Positions 1 to 9,704 are shown, numbered from the stretch's first letter. The stretch is DNA of 54,893 bases from Synergistaceae bacterium (GCA_021372895.1 JAJFTP010000039.1:1-54893); one strand, 5' to 3'. Numbers and translations are program-made. The notes: generated by a model not told the origin, from the letters alone.

Positions 1-8
1 GACTCCCC

Positions 9-1556
9 GTGATGATGGAAAAAAAGAATAAAATACTTATCCTTGACTGCGGTTCTCAATACACACAACTTATAGCCAGGCGTGTCAGAGAACTTGGCGT
101 CTTCAGTGAGATACTTTTCTGGGACGCTGCAGAGGATAAAATCAATGAAACGGTTCCGGCAGGAATTATTATTTCCGGGGGGCCACGCAGCGTGCTTGAC
201 AAAGATTCTCCCTTCATTCCGATGTCTGTACTGAAATCAGGGATCCCAATACTTGGCATATGCTACGGAATGCAGATCCTTGCTCATCAGTTTGGAGGCA
301 AGGTCCAGCGTGGCAGCGCCGCCGAGTACGGGCGTGCCAGGGTCAGGCTGCTTGGCCGCGGCCGCGTGTTCGATAAACTTGCTGACGAGAAGATCCTCGA
401 TGTATGGATGAGCCACTGGGATCAGGTCGTCGGACTTCCTGACGGATTTGTTGCGACGGCCGTCAGTGAGAGCGGAGCCCTTGCCGGCTTTGAGTCATCT
501 GACGGCAGGATAAGCGGTCTGCAGTTCCATCCGGAAGTCGTACACACGCCGAAGGGAAGCGAGATACTTTCGGCCTTCCTCTTTGATATATGCGGCTGCA
601 CGGCCGATTGGGACCTTGGGCACAACTGGATAGACCGCGAAATAGAGAAGATACGCAACATGGTAGGGAGCGGCAGGGTAATCTGCGGTCTATCCGGGGG
701 AGTGGATTCAACTGTCTCGGCTGTTATCACTTCCAGGGCAGTCGGAAAGAATCTTTTCTGTATTTTTGTCGACCATGGGATGCTACGTAAAGATGAGGGC
801 AGACAGGTCATGGAGACATACAAATCCTTGCATCTCAACGTTCGCTATGTCGATGCTGAGGAGCGATTCCTCAAAGCCTTGGCAGGAGTAACTGACCCTG
901 AGGAAAAGCGCAAAATTATCGGAGAGCTATTCATACGTGTGTTTGAGGAAGAGGCGCGCAGAATAGGCGGCTCGGACTGGCTGCTTCAGGGGACCATATA
1001 TCCGGATGTTGTTGAGAGCGGTCACGGCGGAGGGGGAGTCATCAAGAGCCACCATAATGTCGGAGGATTGCCTGATGATATGAAAATGCAGCTCCTTGAG
1101 CCACTCAGAGATCTTTTTAAGGACGAAGTAAGGGCCGTGGGAAAGGTTCTTGGTATTGAACCGCATTTTCTGCAGCGCCATCCTTTCCCCGGCCCCGGGC
1201 TTGCCGTGCGCTGCCTCGGTGAACTCAAGAAAGAGAGGCTGGATGTTTTGCGCGAGGCGGATGCGATATTTATAGAGGAGATACGAAAATTCGGACTCTA
1301 CGACGAGATATGGCAGGCGTTCTGCACGCTGCTGCCGGTCCGCAGCGTAGGAGTTGTCGGCGACGTGAGGACATACGGTGAGACTATAGCTCTTCGTGCG
1401 GTAGCATCGCTTGACGCAATGACAGCAGAATGGGTGCACCTGCCTTATGAGCTTTTGGATACAGTCTCACGCCGTATCTGCAATGAGGTCCCGCATGTCA
1501 ACCGTATCGTTTTTGATGTTACGAGCAAGCCGCCTGCAACGATAGAGTGGGAATGA
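9..1556 (+). CDS. guaA: GMP synthase, glutamine-hydrolysing
   Basis: GuaA converts XMP to GMP in the cytoplasm using ATP and ammonia taken from glutamine. The 515-residue protein has the full two-domain layout. The N-terminal class I amidotransferase carries nucleophile C85 in GICYGMQ and the partner H174/E176 in FHPE. The ATP pyrophosphatase domain carries its P-loop SGGVDST at residues 229-235, and the C-terminal dimerisation part ends in KPPATIEWE, typical of GuaA. The length matches the family (about 510-525). The start is uncertain: GTG at 9, ATG at 12 and ATG at 15 are in one frame, and only eight bases lie upstream, so no ribosome site can be judged. It is followed 15 nt later by larB on the same strand. 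Confidence 0.97.
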   Translation: MMMEKKNKILILDCGSQYTQLIARRVRELGVFSEILFWDAAEDKINETVPAGIIISGGPRSVLDKDSPFIPMSVLKSGIPILGICYGMQILAHQFGGKVQRGSAAEYGRARVRLLGRGRVFDKLADEKILDVWMSHWDQVVGLPDGFVATAVSESGALAGFESSDGRISGLQFHPEVVHTPKGSEILSAFLFDICGCTADWDLGHNWIDREIEKIRNMVGSGRVICGLSGGVDSTVSAVITSRAVGKNLFCIFVDHGMLRKDEGRQVMETYKSLHLNVRYVDAEERFLKALAGVTDPEEKRKIIGELFIRVFEEEARRIGGSDWLLQGTIYPDVVESGHGGGGVIKSHHNVGGLPDDMKMQLLEPLRDLFKDEVRAVGKVLGIEPHFLQRHPFPGPGLAVRCLGELKKERLDVLREADAIFIEEIRKFGLYDEIWQAFCTLLPVRSVGVVGDVRTYGETIALRAVASLDAMTAEWVHLPYELLDTVSRRICNEVPHVNRIVFDVTSKPPATIEWE

Positions 1557-1571
1557 CAAGGAGATGTATTT

Positions 1572-2240
1572 TTGAATACTATGAAATCTAAGGCAGCGGA
1601 AGTCAGACTTGATTTTGCGAGGAGAGAAAGAAAGGGGTTTTCTGAGGTTATTTTCTGCCCCGGAAAGTCCGATGAGCAGTTGCGTGTAATTGCGGAAGAT
1701 ATAAATACAAAAAGGCTGGATACTGCCTTCAGCAGGATGAGCGTTGAGCAGTATGAGCTTATTGCGTCTGTTATCTCTCCGTTCCGTTATGATCCTGTTT
1801 CGCGGCTGGGAATGACAGGGTACAACAGAATAGAACCTAACGGATCTGCCATTGTTGTGTTGTCTGCTGGCAGCACAGATGTTCCTGTGGCGGAAGAGGC
1901 GGCAGGCATAGCGGAATTTTCGGGCTGTGCTGTCAAGCGTTTTTACGACGTCGGAGTAGCTGGTATCCACAGGCTCTTAGAAGTGCTGCCTGAAGTATGT
2001 GAAGCTGACGCTGTCATAGTGGCGGCAGGCATGGACGGGGCTCTTCCAAGTGTAGTCGCTGGTCTGGTGCCTTCGCTGGTGATTGGGTTGCCTACATCCG
2101 TGGGCTATGGGATAGCTGAAAACGGTAAGACAGCTCTTCGTTCAATGTTGTGTTCTTGCAGCCCAGGCCTTGTTGTCGTTAACATAGACAACGGGATAGG
2201 TGCTGGACTTGCGGCTGTTATGGCGGTATGTAGGAAATAA
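1572..2240 (+). CDS. larB: LarB-type NaAD carboxylase (nickel pincer cofactor synthesis)
   Basis: This 222-residue protein resembles LarB, a PurE-related enzyme that carboxylates the pyridinium ring of nicotinic acid adenine dinucleotide and hydrolyses its phosphoanhydride bond, the first step toward the nickel pincer cofactor of lactate racemase. The PurE-like segment GSTDVPVAEEA lies near residues 97-107, and the LarB-type C terminus contains SVGYG, a Cys-containing SMLCSCSPG and VVNIDNGIGAG. The start is TTG at 1572, chosen because AAGGAG at 1558-1563 is well spaced; the ATG at 1581 would be too far. Neighbours are guaA upstream and a membrane protein 19 nt downstream. The partner genes larC and larE are not in this window, so the pathway cannot be confirmed here. 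Confidence 0.85.
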   Translation: MNTMKSKAAEVRLDFARRERKGFSEVIFCPGKSDEQLRVIAEDINTKRLDTAFSRMSVEQYELIASVISPFRYDPVSRLGMTGYNRIEPNGSAIVVLSAGSTDVPVAEEAAGIAEFSGCAVKRFYDVGVAGIHRLLEVLPEVCEADAVIVAAGMDGALPSVVAGLVPSLVIGLPTSVGYGIAENGKTALRSMLCSCSPGLVVVNIDNGIGAGLAAVMAVCRK

Positions 2241-2259
2241 ACGGGGGGGAGTTTCATCG

Positions 2260-3402
2260 TTGAAAGATGAAAGATATTTTGTAATATCAAATAAAATCAA
2301 AGAGAGTGTAGTTCCTTTTGTGCTGCTTCTCCTGTTTTTTCTGTTGCTGACATATATTATCATCTCTCCTCTTGCACGGCCGCTGCTATGGTCCGGAGTG
2401 CTTTCATATTTCGCATACCCGTTCTATAAATATGTACACGGAAAAATTTTTAAAGGCGGCTATGCAAATATAGCAGCCGGGCTTACGACTGCAGCGATAC
2501 TTTTTTTTATGTTTATTCCGATGCTTCTTCTGGGGCTTTTTCTGATTAAGGAGTTTGTTAAAGTATATGCGGCGATAATGGAGAGCGGTTTTCTCAGAGG
2601 TCCATACAGTGATATCCTGCTCAGGTTCAGGGATGTTCCAATACTTGGCAGCCTCATATCTAAATTTGATTTTCTCCGCGGTATGCCGATACTGGAGTCT
2701 ATAGTAGGCAGCACTATCAACTGGGCTACCGGAGTTGCAAGAGTTATTTCCAAAGGAATAGTGGGGAATGCGTTCAAAATTTTCTATCTGCTGGCAGTAG
2801 TGACTGTCTCATCGTTTTTTTTTGTCAGGGACGGGCATAAGATCTTTCCCTATATAAAGGATATCATACCGCTCCCAACCGAGGCCAGAGATAGTTTTGT
2901 TAACAGGGCTGCAAAGATGTTGAGGGCAGTTGTGTACGGCATTATATTCACGGCAGGCGTACAGGGTTGCCTGGGTGGGTTTGGCTGGTGGTTTGTCGGG
3001 CTTTCGCACCCGATTTTATTTGGTTTTCTTATGTTTATAACAGGGATGATACCATTTGTCGGTACGCCCATTGTTTGGATACCGGGCTCCATTGTCCTGC
3101 TTTTGCAGAATGACATCTCAGGAGCCCTTATGCTTCTTGGGTGGGGGGTTGGTGTAGTAAGCATGGTGGACAACTTCATCAGACCTTACTTTATATCTGA
3201 GGAGAGCAAAATACATATGCTTGTAATATTTATAGGCATCTTTGGCGGGCTTTTCAACTGGGGTTTTCTTGGGTTGTTTATCGGTCCGATTATTTTATCG
3301 CTTGGTATTTTTATGCTTGATATATACAAGGCCATAGTGGCGGAGCAAAGCATCGGTACATTGCCAGATGACAAATTATCAGATGAGGAGCGGACAACAT
3401 GA
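2260..3402 (+). CDS. AI-2E family (TqsA/YdiK-like) membrane protein
   Basis: This is a multi-pass membrane protein of about 380 residues. It has a hydrophobic N-terminal pair of helices, a central soluble-looking segment, and a C-terminal half rich in glycine and hydrophobic helices with motifs such as GLSHPILFGFLMFITGMIPFVGTP and DNFIRPYFIS, characteristic of the AI-2E transporter superfamily (PF01594). Members have been linked to export of small molecules or to sodium/proton antiport; the substrate here is unknown. The open frame extends back to 2200, inside larB, but TTG at 2260 follows a strong GGGGGGAG at 2243-2250 and is the better start. Its end overlaps the start of mobB by four bases (ATGA), implying translational coupling. 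Confidence 0.85.
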   Translation: MKDERYFVISNKIKESVVPFVLLLLFFLLLTYIIISPLARPLLWSGVLSYFAYPFYKYVHGKIFKGGYANIAAGLTTAAILFFMFIPMLLLGLFLIKEFVKVYAAIMESGFLRGPYSDILLRFRDVPILGSLISKFDFLRGMPILESIVGSTINWATGVARVISKGIVGNAFKIFYLLAVVTVSSFFFVRDGHKIFPYIKDIIPLPTEARDSFVNRAAKMLRAVVYGIIFTAGVQGCLGGFGWWFVGLSHPILFGFLMFITGMIPFVGTPIVWIPGSIVLLLQNDISGALMLLGWGVGVVSMVDNFIRPYFISEESKIHMLVIFIGIFGGLFNWGFLGLFIGPIILSLGIFMLDIYKAIVAEQSIGTLPDDKLSDEERTT

Positions 3403-4049
3403 TAAAAATAATTGCTGTGTCAGGTTATAAAAACAGCGGTAAAACGACGCTCTGCAGAAAACTGCTTGCTGAGCTACAAAAACTTGGGATAAGAACGGGT
3501 TATATCAAAAGGACTTGCGAAAATGTCCTAATGAATGAAAAGACTGACACAGGCTCTGTAACTGATATGGGAACAAGAACGCTGCTGTGGGGGAAAGACG
3601 GGCTTAGGTGTGAAGCTCCAGCCGATGAGACAACGACACCTCAGTGTATAGCTTCGAGATATTTTCCGGACGCTGAGCTACTGATACTTGAAGGCGGCAA
3701 AGAACTGGAGATCCCCAAAATATGGGTGTGTTCACATGGGGAGAAGGCGCTTGATCATCCGGGGATATTTCTCGTTTATGACCGCTTTGGTACCGGAGAC
3801 GGAGAGAAGATATTCAGTGAAGGTGACGAGGCGGCCATTGCCGAAAGGCTGTCAAGACTTGTGCGCGGGGCCGCTTACAGGAGTTCTAAGGTATATATCG
3901 GAGATGCCCCTCTGCCGATGAAAGGTTTTGTTGCAGATTTTATAAGAGGAGGGATACTGGGTATGATAGCATCTTTAAAAGGCGCTAATAATACGGATGC
4001 CCAGGTAAGGGTTTATCTTGACGCCAACACGGAAGGAAAGAACATTTAG
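3399..4049 (+). CDS. mobB: MobB-like GTP-binding molybdopterin guanine dinucleotide accessory protein
   Basis: The 216-residue protein opens with a P-loop (GYKNSGKTT, residues 9-17) and continues with the MobB pattern, including LILEGGKELEIPK and a C-terminal MKGFVADFIRGGILGMIASLKG-like stretch. MobB binds GTP and assists MobA in attaching GMP to molybdopterin for formate dehydrogenases and related enzymes. The ATG overlaps the stop of the preceding membrane gene by four bases. No mobA, moaA or molybdoenzyme gene is in the window, so the client enzyme is unknown. A related small P-loop accessory role cannot be excluded, but the fit to MobB is good along the whole length. Confidence 0.82.
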   Translation: MIKIIAVSGYKNSGKTTLCRKLLAELQKLGIRTGYIKRTCENVLMNEKTDTGSVTDMGTRTLLWGKDGLRCEAPADETTTPQCIASRYFPDAELLILEGGKELEIPKIWVCSHGEKALDHPGIFLVYDRFGTGDGEKIFSEGDEAAIAERLSRLVRGAAYRSSKVYIGDAPLPMKGFVADFIRGGILGMIASLKGANNTDAQVRVYLDANTEGKNI

Positions 4050-4200
4050 ATCCTCTTGGTTTTGAAGAGAGAAAATATTCAATGATCTTCGATGTCCGGG
4101 TGTTCTGCAATCGTTTTGCATGAAAATTTTGAGTATTATTTATATTGCAGCAAAGCTGTTATCTGTTTTTTTGATTTAAATTATCTCCTAAACCCGGCAC

Positions 4201-4224
4201 ACAAAAAATAAATGTATTTTTTGT
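4201..4224. repeat. AT-rich perfect 10-bp inverted repeat, loop AATG
   Basis: ACAAAAAATA at 4201-4210 and TATTTTTTGT at 4215-4224 form a perfect 10-bp stem with a 4-nt loop. It lies in the 305-bp gap between mobB and hppA, about 40 nt upstream of the hppA -35 element. It is too AT-rich to be a classical terminator, but it could end mobB transcription or bind a regulator. Apart from this element, the hppA promoter and its flanking short repeats, I see no gene, riboswitch or small ORF in 4050-4354. Confidence 0.45.
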
Positions 4225-4264
4225 AAAACATTAGCCTTTTTCTCGTAATCGACCCTATATACAG

Positions 4265-4293
4265 TTGAAAATTGCATTAAACACGGATATAAT
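4265..4293 (+). promoter_or_regulatory. Sigma-70 promoter of hppA
   Basis: TTGAAA at 4265-4270 and a perfect TATAAT at 4288-4293 are separated by exactly 17 bp. Transcription would begin near 4300, giving a leader of about 55 nt before hppA. The leader holds a ribosome site (GAGGGGG, 4337-4343). It also holds two GGTCGA copies (4303-4308, 4316-4321); TCGACCC at 4249-4255 is their inverse on the other side of the promoter. Confidence 0.8.
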
Positions 4294-4354
4294 CATCAGT
4301 TGGGTCGACTGTAAAGGTCGATAACACCAAACCTTTGAGGGGGTCACTTCAGCA

Positions 4355-6313
4355 ATGGGAATTTTGTATATCATAGGAGGCATAGGCGTAGCTGCACTTT
4401 TGTATGCAGCATACGCTTCTGGAAAGATTAGGTTATTTAAAGTCGATAATGACAAGATAAATGAACTTTCCGGCATCATTCAGAGCGGGGCAATGGCATT
4501 TCTGTACAGGGAATACAAAGCTCTTATACCATTCGTAATTATAGTCGGAGCTTTACTCGCATGGAAAATAGGCGTGCCCAGTGCTATATGCTTTGTCTCA
4601 GGAGCACTTTGCAGTGCCCTTACAGGTTACATTGGGATGAGGGTAGCGACTAAGGCGAACGGGAAGACTGCATTTGCTGCAATGAGCGGAATGAACAATG
4701 CACTTGCCATCGCGTTTACCGGCGGAAGCGTTATGGGTATGACTGTTGTCGGAGTAGGACTTCTTGGAATTCTTGCAATGTTTGTCTTCTTCGGAGATCC
4801 AAGCATCATCACAGCGTTTGGTTTTGGTGCAAGCTCAATAGCGCTTTTTGCGCGTGTCGGGGGCGGTATATATACCAAGGCGGCAGATGTGGGGGCCGAC
4901 CTTGTCGGTAAAGTAGAGGCCGGCATACCGGAAGATGACCCGCGTAACCCCGCAGTTATAGCTGATAATGTCGGCGACAACGTTGGAGACATTGCAGGCA
5001 TGGGGGCGGACCTGTTTGAATCCTATGTAAACTCGATCATTGCATCAATGGCAATAGGAGCTATCGTAGCAGGGCTTGCCGGTGTTATGTATCCGCTTAT
5101 GCTTGCCGCCGTAGGTATTATTTCGTCGATACTGGGGACGTTTTTTGTCCGCGTAAAAGAAGGCGGAGATCCGGCCAAGGCACTTCGTTACGGACTTGGA
5201 TCAACAGGACTTTTTATGATAATAGGCACATTCTTCCTTACACGCTGGGTTTTCTCAGGAGATCTGACTCTATTTTACGCGGTTGTTTCAGGTGTTCTTG
5301 CCGGTATTCTTATAGGTGCGGCAACAGAATATTATACTTCAGGTGATTACAGCAGCGTCCAAGAAATAGCTGCGGCATCAGAAACGGGAAGTGCCACCAA
5401 CATACTTGCCGGTCTTGGAGTCGGCATGAAATCAACAACTATACCGGTTATGTTTGTCTGTGCAGCTATACTTGCGGGTGTACACTTTGGTGGTCTCTAC
5501 GGGATCTCATGTGCAGCGGTAGGGATGCTTGCAATAACCGGAATGGCTCTCTCTGTTGACGCTTACGGACCTATATCTGATAACGCCGGTGGGATCGCTG
5601 AAATGGCAGACCTCCCCAAAGAAGTTCGCGAAATCACTGACAGACTTGACGCGGTTGGCAATACAACGGCAGCGGTGGGCAAGGGGCTTGCCATCGGATC
5701 AGCTGCGCTTACCGCGCTTGCCCTCTTTGTCACGTATGCCCAGGCTACTAATCTTTCAGCAATAGATCTTAAGGACCCGAGGGTTATGGTGGGGCTCTTT
5801 ATAGGAGGGCTTCTCCCCTTTGTCTTCAGTGCATTCTCCATTCAGGCAGTCGGCCGTGCCGCAGAAAAAATGATTGAAGAAGTACGCCGGCAGTTCCGTG
5901 AAATTCCAGGAATAATGGAAGGCACAGGACGTCCCGAATATGAGCGCTGTATTGACATTTCAACATCGGCTGCCTTACGTGAGATGGTCCTTCCCGGGCT
6001 GATGGCAGTACTGGTTCCGGTTATAGTAGGTTTTGTCCTTGGTGCACAGGCACTTGGCGGTCTTCTTGCCGGTTCAATTGTAACAGGTGTCATGATGGCG
6101 ATCTTTATGTCAAACGCAGGCGGGGCATGGGACAATGCCAAGAAGTATATTGAAGCGGGCCATCACGGAGGTAAGGGGACGGCGGCCCATGCAGCGGCAG
6201 TAGTAGGAGATACAGTCGGTGACCCGTTTAAAGACACTGCAGGACCCAGCCTAAACATACTTATAAAGCTCATGTCCGTAGTTGCCACGGTCCTTGCTCC
6301 GTTGTTTATATAA
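4355..6313 (+). CDS. hppA: Membrane-bound ion-pumping pyrophosphatase, potassium-dependent type
   Basis: HppA hydrolyses cytoplasmic pyrophosphate and pumps H+ or Na+ across the membrane. The 652-residue protein is hydrophobic throughout, consistent with about 16 helices, and carries the signature [11 protein letters not shown], the acidic [19 protein letters not shown] segment, and the C-terminal [15 protein letters not shown] motif that coordinates Mg-pyrophosphate. The subclass marker reads [10 protein letters not shown] with A439 and G442; potassium-independent enzymes have Lys and Thr at these places, so this should be a K+-dependent pump. The sequence alone does not tell me whether Na+ or H+ is moved. 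It stands alone between its own promoter and a hairpin at 6357, and fits an anaerobe that saves energy from biosynthetic pyrophosphate. Confidence 0.96.
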   Translation: MGILYIIGGIGVAALLYAAYASGKIRLFKVDNDKINELSGIIQSGAMAFLYREYKALIPFVIIVGALLAWKIGVPSAICFVSGALCSALTGYIGMRVATKANGKTAFAAMSGMNNALAIAFTGGSVMGMTVVGVGLLGILAMFVFFGDPSIITAFGFGASSIALFARVGGGIYTKAADVGADLVGKVEAGIPEDDPRNPAVIADNVGDNVGDIAGMGADLFESYVNSIIASMAIGAIVAGLAGVMYPLMLAAVGIISSILGTFFVRVKEGGDPAKALRYGLGSTGLFMIIGTFFLTRWVFSGDLTLFYAVVSGVLAGILIGAATEYYTSGDYSSVQEIAAASETGSATNILAGLGVGMKSTTIPVMFVCAAILAGVHFGGLYGISCAAVGMLAITGMALSVDAYGPISDNAGGIAEMADLPKEVREITDRLDAVGNTTAAVGKGLAIGSAALTALALFVTYAQATNLSAIDLKDPRVMVGLFIGGLLPFVFSAFSIQAVGRAAEKMIEEVRRQFREIPGIMEGTGRPEYERCIDISTSAALREMVLPGLMAVLVPVIVGFVLGAQALGGLLAGSIVTGVMMAIFMSNAGGAWDNAKKYIEAGHHGGKGTAAHAAAVVGDTVGDPFKDTAGPSLNILIKLMSVVATVLAPLFI

Positions 6314-6320
6314 AAAAGCA

Positions 6321-6351
6321 TTGCAGTTTTTGCGTTAAATTTTGTGATAAT
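6321..6351 (+). promoter_or_regulatory. Candidate promoter of dnaG-rpoD with extended -10
   Basis: TTGCAG at 6321-6326 lies 19 bp from GATAAT at 6346-6351. The -10 is preceded by TG at 6343-6344 (TGTGATAAT), an extended -10 that tolerates a weak -35. Transcription would start near 6358, which is the first base of the hairpin described next. Confidence 0.5.
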
Positions 6352-6356
6352 GGTCT

Positions 6357-6394
6357 AGAGGGAGAGTCTTGCTCTCCCTCTGACCTTCTTTTTA
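6357..6394 (+). terminator. Hairpin with short U-rich tail between hppA and dnaG
   Basis: AGAGGGAGAG and CTCTCCCTCT form a perfect 10-bp stem (6357-6366 with 6372-6381) around a 5-nt loop, followed by a T-rich stretch (CCTTCTTTTTA). It can end hppA transcripts. If the candidate promoter at 6321-6351 is used, the same structure would also sit at the very 5' end of the dnaG mRNA. Confidence 0.65.
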
Positions 6395-6406
6395 CGGGGG
6401 TGCGCT

Positions 6407-8155
6407 ATGCTCAACGATGATGTTCGGGAAGTTAAATCAAAAATTGATATTACGGAAATCGTTGGGGATTATGTTGCGCTGCGTAAAAACGGGCGGACTT
6501 TTTGGGGGCTCTGCCCTTTTCACAGTGAAAAAACTCCCTCTTTCAGCGTCTCGCAGGAGAGGCAGACCTTTCACTGTTTCGGGTGCGGCAAGGGCGGGGA
6601 TGTTTTTACTTTTCTAATGGAGATAGACCATCTTGAATTCAGGGAGGCCCTTGAGCGTTTGGCTGAAAAGGCCGGAGTCAAGCTTCATGCAAGGGCGGGC
6701 ATAAATACACGGGACACAAAAGCATGTTGCGATATAAACATGCAGGCTCTTGAATTTTTCAGAAGGGCACTTGAGGGGAGCGGCGGTGAGGTTGCCCGCG
6801 CTTATCTTATGAGACGCAGCATACCGCCCGGAGCCAGCAGAAGATTTGAACTTGGGTGGGCCCCTTCGTCGTGGGATGCGTTGCTGGATCATCTGATAAA
6901 AAATGGTTTCACTAAAAGCCAGATTATTGAAAGCGGCCTTGTGGCGCAGGGTGACAATGGACTCTATGACCGTTTCAGGGGAAGGATTATGTTTCCGATA
7001 TACAGTATTACAGACAGGCTTATAGGTTTTGGAGGGCGTATCCTTGATGGAGACGGTGCAAAATATATCAATAGTCCAGAAAGCCCGCTTTTTAACAAGA
7101 GAAATAACCTATACCTGCTTAACAAAGCTAAAATGTCAATTCGTGAAAAGGGCAGCGTCATATTGGTAGAGGGCTATATGGATGCTATCAGAGCTCATTT
7201 GTCCGGTTTCACTAATACTGTAGCGTCGCTTGGCACGGCACTTACCGAATCGCAGGCCGCACTGATCAAAAGGATCACAGGTCTATGTTATATCTGTTAT
7301 GATTCCGATGCCTCAGGCCAGGAGGCTGCACTTCGGGGTATGTATGTGCTTCAGAAACAGGGTATATCTGTTAAGGTGGTATGTCTGTCAGGAGGCAAGG
7401 ACCCGGATGAGATACTCCTTCAGGAAAATGGGACCGATATATTCCTGTCAGCTATTGAAAAAGCACTGCCGCTTCCCTTATATCATGCTATGCTGCGAAG
7501 TACGGAAATGAATATACCGGAAAAGTCCCTTGCCGCCAGAAATGACCTGCTGGATGGCCTGGCTTCGCTCTCCGTGTTTGACGTACTGCCATATCTTGAT
7601 AAAATTGGGCAGTACCTTGGTATATTTTCACATGAACTTAAAAAAGAGATAGAATCAAGGCAGGAAAAGGTCAGAGGCAGGAATACGAGGCGTATTCCGG
7701 AGGATGATTTTCCCGGTTTTGAAGAGAGTGTCAATAAAGAACAGCCTGCAGATGATCTTGAATGTATGTTCTGCAGTCTGCTTTGGGAAAGCGAACCGCT
7801 AAGGGCTGAATTCAGTCCTGAGATGGTTATCCCTTTTATTCGAGATCCAGGCATACAGAATATTATCACGGCACTTCTTTCTGGTGATCGCCCCGAACAG
7901 CTGGAGACCAGATGGCGTCAGATGGGGGATATAAGAGGACAGAATCTTATTGCCAGAGGAAACGGGATGCTTGCAAGAGACGGACTTGATGCCGGATCCG
8001 CGTACAAGTTGGCTGATGTGTTGAGAAAACGCTGTATAGAGGACAGGGTCTTTACATTGAGGACAAAAATGACAAAGGGAACTGCAACGGAAGCAGAGCA
8101 GCTTGAATATCAACAACTGTCCAGAATACTCAAGGGAGGGAAATCCGGGGCATGA
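6407..8155 (+). CDS. dnaG: DNA primase
   Basis: DnaG makes RNA primers at the replication fork. The 582-residue protein has the CHC2 zinc finger (C36, H39, C57, C60), the catalytic core with Toprim glutamate E255 in VEGYMDA and the metal-binding D299/D301 in YDSD, and a C-terminal helical region that should contact the DnaB helicase. The length is typical. ATG at 6407 is preceded by ACGGGGGTG at 6394-6402. The stop overlaps the rpoD start by four bases (ATGA), recalling the macromolecular-synthesis operon of other bacteria; rpsU is absent here. Confidence 0.97.
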   Translation: MLNDDVREVKSKIDITEIVGDYVALRKNGRTFWGLCPFHSEKTPSFSVSQERQTFHCFGCGKGGDVFTFLMEIDHLEFREALERLAEKAGVKLHARAGINTRDTKACCDINMQALEFFRRALEGSGGEVARAYLMRRSIPPGASRRFELGWAPSSWDALLDHLIKNGFTKSQIIESGLVAQGDNGLYDRFRGRIMFPIYSITDRLIGFGGRILDGDGAKYINSPESPLFNKRNNLYLLNKAKMSIREKGSVILVEGYMDAIRAHLSGFTNTVASLGTALTESQAALIKRITGLCYICYDSDASGQEAALRGMYVLQKQGISVKVVCLSGGKDPDEILLQENGTDIFLSAIEKALPLPLYHAMLRSTEMNIPEKSLAARNDLLDGLASLSVFDVLPYLDKIGQYLGIFSHELKKEIESRQEKVRGRNTRRIPEDDFPGFEESVNKEQPADDLECMFCSLLWESEPLRAEFSPEMVIPFIRDPGIQNIITALLSGDRPEQLETRWRQMGDIRGQNLIARGNGMLARDGLDAGSAYKLADVLRKRCIEDRVFTLRTKMTKGTATEAEQLEYQQLSRILKGGKSGA

Positions 8156-9543
8156 AGACAAATAAGTTGGAAGAAAAGTCCACAGCAAAAGATAAAGAGG
8201 TCATGAAAAAGGAGAAAGCCGTACTTTCTGAGGAGCTTGATGTTAAACCTTTTAAAAATTTCACCTCCGAGCATGGTTTGGATGATGGTTTTGCGGCTGA
8301 TGATCCGGATGATAATTTTGAATCTGTTGACATTGAGGCTGAATCTGCGGACTCATCAAAAATTACAGAGGACATCAAGATAATCTGCGAGGAAGAACCG
8401 ATCGTGGAATCTGATGCTGAGCGCTCAGATAATCCTGAGGAAGGGGATACCGCCGAATACGCAGCTTATATAGACAATGTTCGTGACCTGCTGCATGAGG
8501 GAAGAGAAAAGGGCTTTGTTACTTACGAGGATATAGAAAAACGTATGCCTAAGGACTTTCTTACTGCAGATATCCTGGATAATCTCTATATGAATCTCAT
8601 GGAGCTTGGCGTTGATGTCGTAGATGAGCCGAAAACGAAGGTCGACCCGTCAGAGGGAGAGGTCATGCTTCCTACAGCGGCTAACACGGAAGAAATGGGG
8701 GACCTTGAAGATCTTCCTCTGTCAGATCCGGTACGCATGTATCTGCGAGAGATAGGGAAGATATTGCTTCTCACATCTGATGATGAAGTTATGCTTGCAA
8801 AAGGCGTTGAAGCAGGAGATATGCCTTGCAAAGACAGGCTTGTAGAAGCTAATTTAAGGCTTGTCGTCAGCATAGCCAAGAAATATATCGGCCGCGGGAT
8901 GCTCTTCCTTGATCTGATCCAGGAGGGCAATCTAGGCCTGATAAGAGCTGTCGAAAAATTTGACTACCGCAAGGGGTACAAATTCAGTACCTATGCCACT
9001 TGGTGGATCAGACAGGCAATAACGAGGGCGATTGCGGATCAGGCGAGGACAATACGCATACCGGTCCACATGGTAGAGACGATAAATAAACTTATACGCG
9101 TATCTCGTCAGCTCGTTCAAAGGTTGGGCAGAGAGCCCACCGCCGAGGAGATCGCGTCAGAGATGGAGATCCCTTCCGACAGAGTGGAGGAGATACAGCG
9201 CATTGCACAGGAGCCTGTCTCTCTTGAGACCCCTATCGGAGAGGAAGAGGATAGCCAGCTTGGCGATTTTCTTGAAGATAAAGATCTCCCCAGCCCCGAA
9301 GAAGCTGCAGCGAGCCAGATCCTTAGGGAACAGCTTGATGAGATGCTGGATGATCTTACCGACAGAGAGCGTGAGGTTCTGCGCCTCCGGTTTGGTCTGG
9401 AGGACGGACACGCGCATACACTCGAGGAAGTGGGACGGCGTTTCGGTGTCACCCGGGAAAGGATCCGCCAGATAGAGGCAAAGGCCCTAAGAAAACTTCG
9501 TCACCCCAGCAGAAGCAAAAAACTTAAGGATTTTCTCGAGTAG
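8152..9543 (+). CDS. rpoD: RNA polymerase primary sigma factor
   Basis: This is the housekeeping sigma-70 factor, 463 residues. An acidic, poorly conserved N-terminal part (roughly 1-110) corresponds to region 1.1. Region 1.2 begins near residue 190 ([11 protein letters not shown]). Region 2, with [18 protein letters not shown] and the -10-reading [15 protein letters not shown], lies at about 235-293. Region 4, with the helix-turn-helix [28 protein letters not shown], lies at about 403-452. It is translationally coupled to dnaG by ATGA overlap. Promoters in this window of the TTGACA/TATAAT kind fit recognition by this factor. Confidence 0.98.
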   Translation: MKTNKLEEKSTAKDKEVMKKEKAVLSEELDVKPFKNFTSEHGLDDGFAADDPDDNFESVDIEAESADSSKITEDIKIICEEEPIVESDAERSDNPEEGDTAEYAAYIDNVRDLLHEGREKGFVTYEDIEKRMPKDFLTADILDNLYMNLMELGVDVVDEPKTKVDPSEGEVMLPTAANTEEMGDLEDLPLSDPVRMYLREIGKILLLTSDDEVMLAKGVEAGDMPCKDRLVEANLRLVVSIAKKYIGRGMLFLDLIQEGNLGLIRAVEKFDYRKGYKFSTYATWWIRQAITRAIADQARTIRIPVHMVETINKLIRVSRQLVQRLGREPTAEEIASEMEIPSDRVEEIQRIAQEPVSLETPIGEEEDSQLGDFLEDKDLPSPEEAAASQILREQLDEMLDDLTDREREVLRLRFGLEDGHAHTLEEVGRRFGVTRERIRQIEAKALRKLRHPSRSKKLKDFLE

Positions 9544-9590
9544 CAGAGATCCCGGATGTTTTCAGTATTAAAGTAAACATTCCACACCAC

Positions 9591-9639
9591 CGCTGCGGCC
9601 AAAAGACATTTGCAACATGCCGCAGCGACGGTATCTTTT
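9591..9639 (+). terminator. Likely terminator after rpoD
   Basis: CGCTGCGGC (9591-9599) and GCCGCAGCG (9619-9627) form a perfect 9-bp GC-rich stem with a 19-nt loop, followed by a modest TATCTTTT tail. It sits about 50 nt after the rpoD stop and upstream of the next promoter. Confidence 0.6.
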
Positions 9640-9675
9640 ACAGACGGCTATTTTATTTGCAGACATTGCTAATTA

Positions 9676-9704
9676 TTGTACTAAATGCGGATAGGGATTA
9701 TACT
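9676..9704 (+). promoter_or_regulatory. Promoter of rqcP-eno
   Basis: TTGTAC at 9676-9681 and TATACT at 9699-9704 are separated by 17 bp, close to sigma-70 consensus. The predicted start is near 9711, about 28 nt ahead of the rqcP ATG. Confidence 0.7.

Noticed and set aside
2200-2259. 20-residue N-terminal extension of the AI-2E protein
   Set aside because: It overlaps the end of larB and lacks a ribosome site, whereas TTG 2260 has a strong one.
4050-4354. Possible riboswitch in the hppA leader
   Set aside because: After the promoter only about 55 nt remain, too short for known aptamers, and no known consensus is visible.
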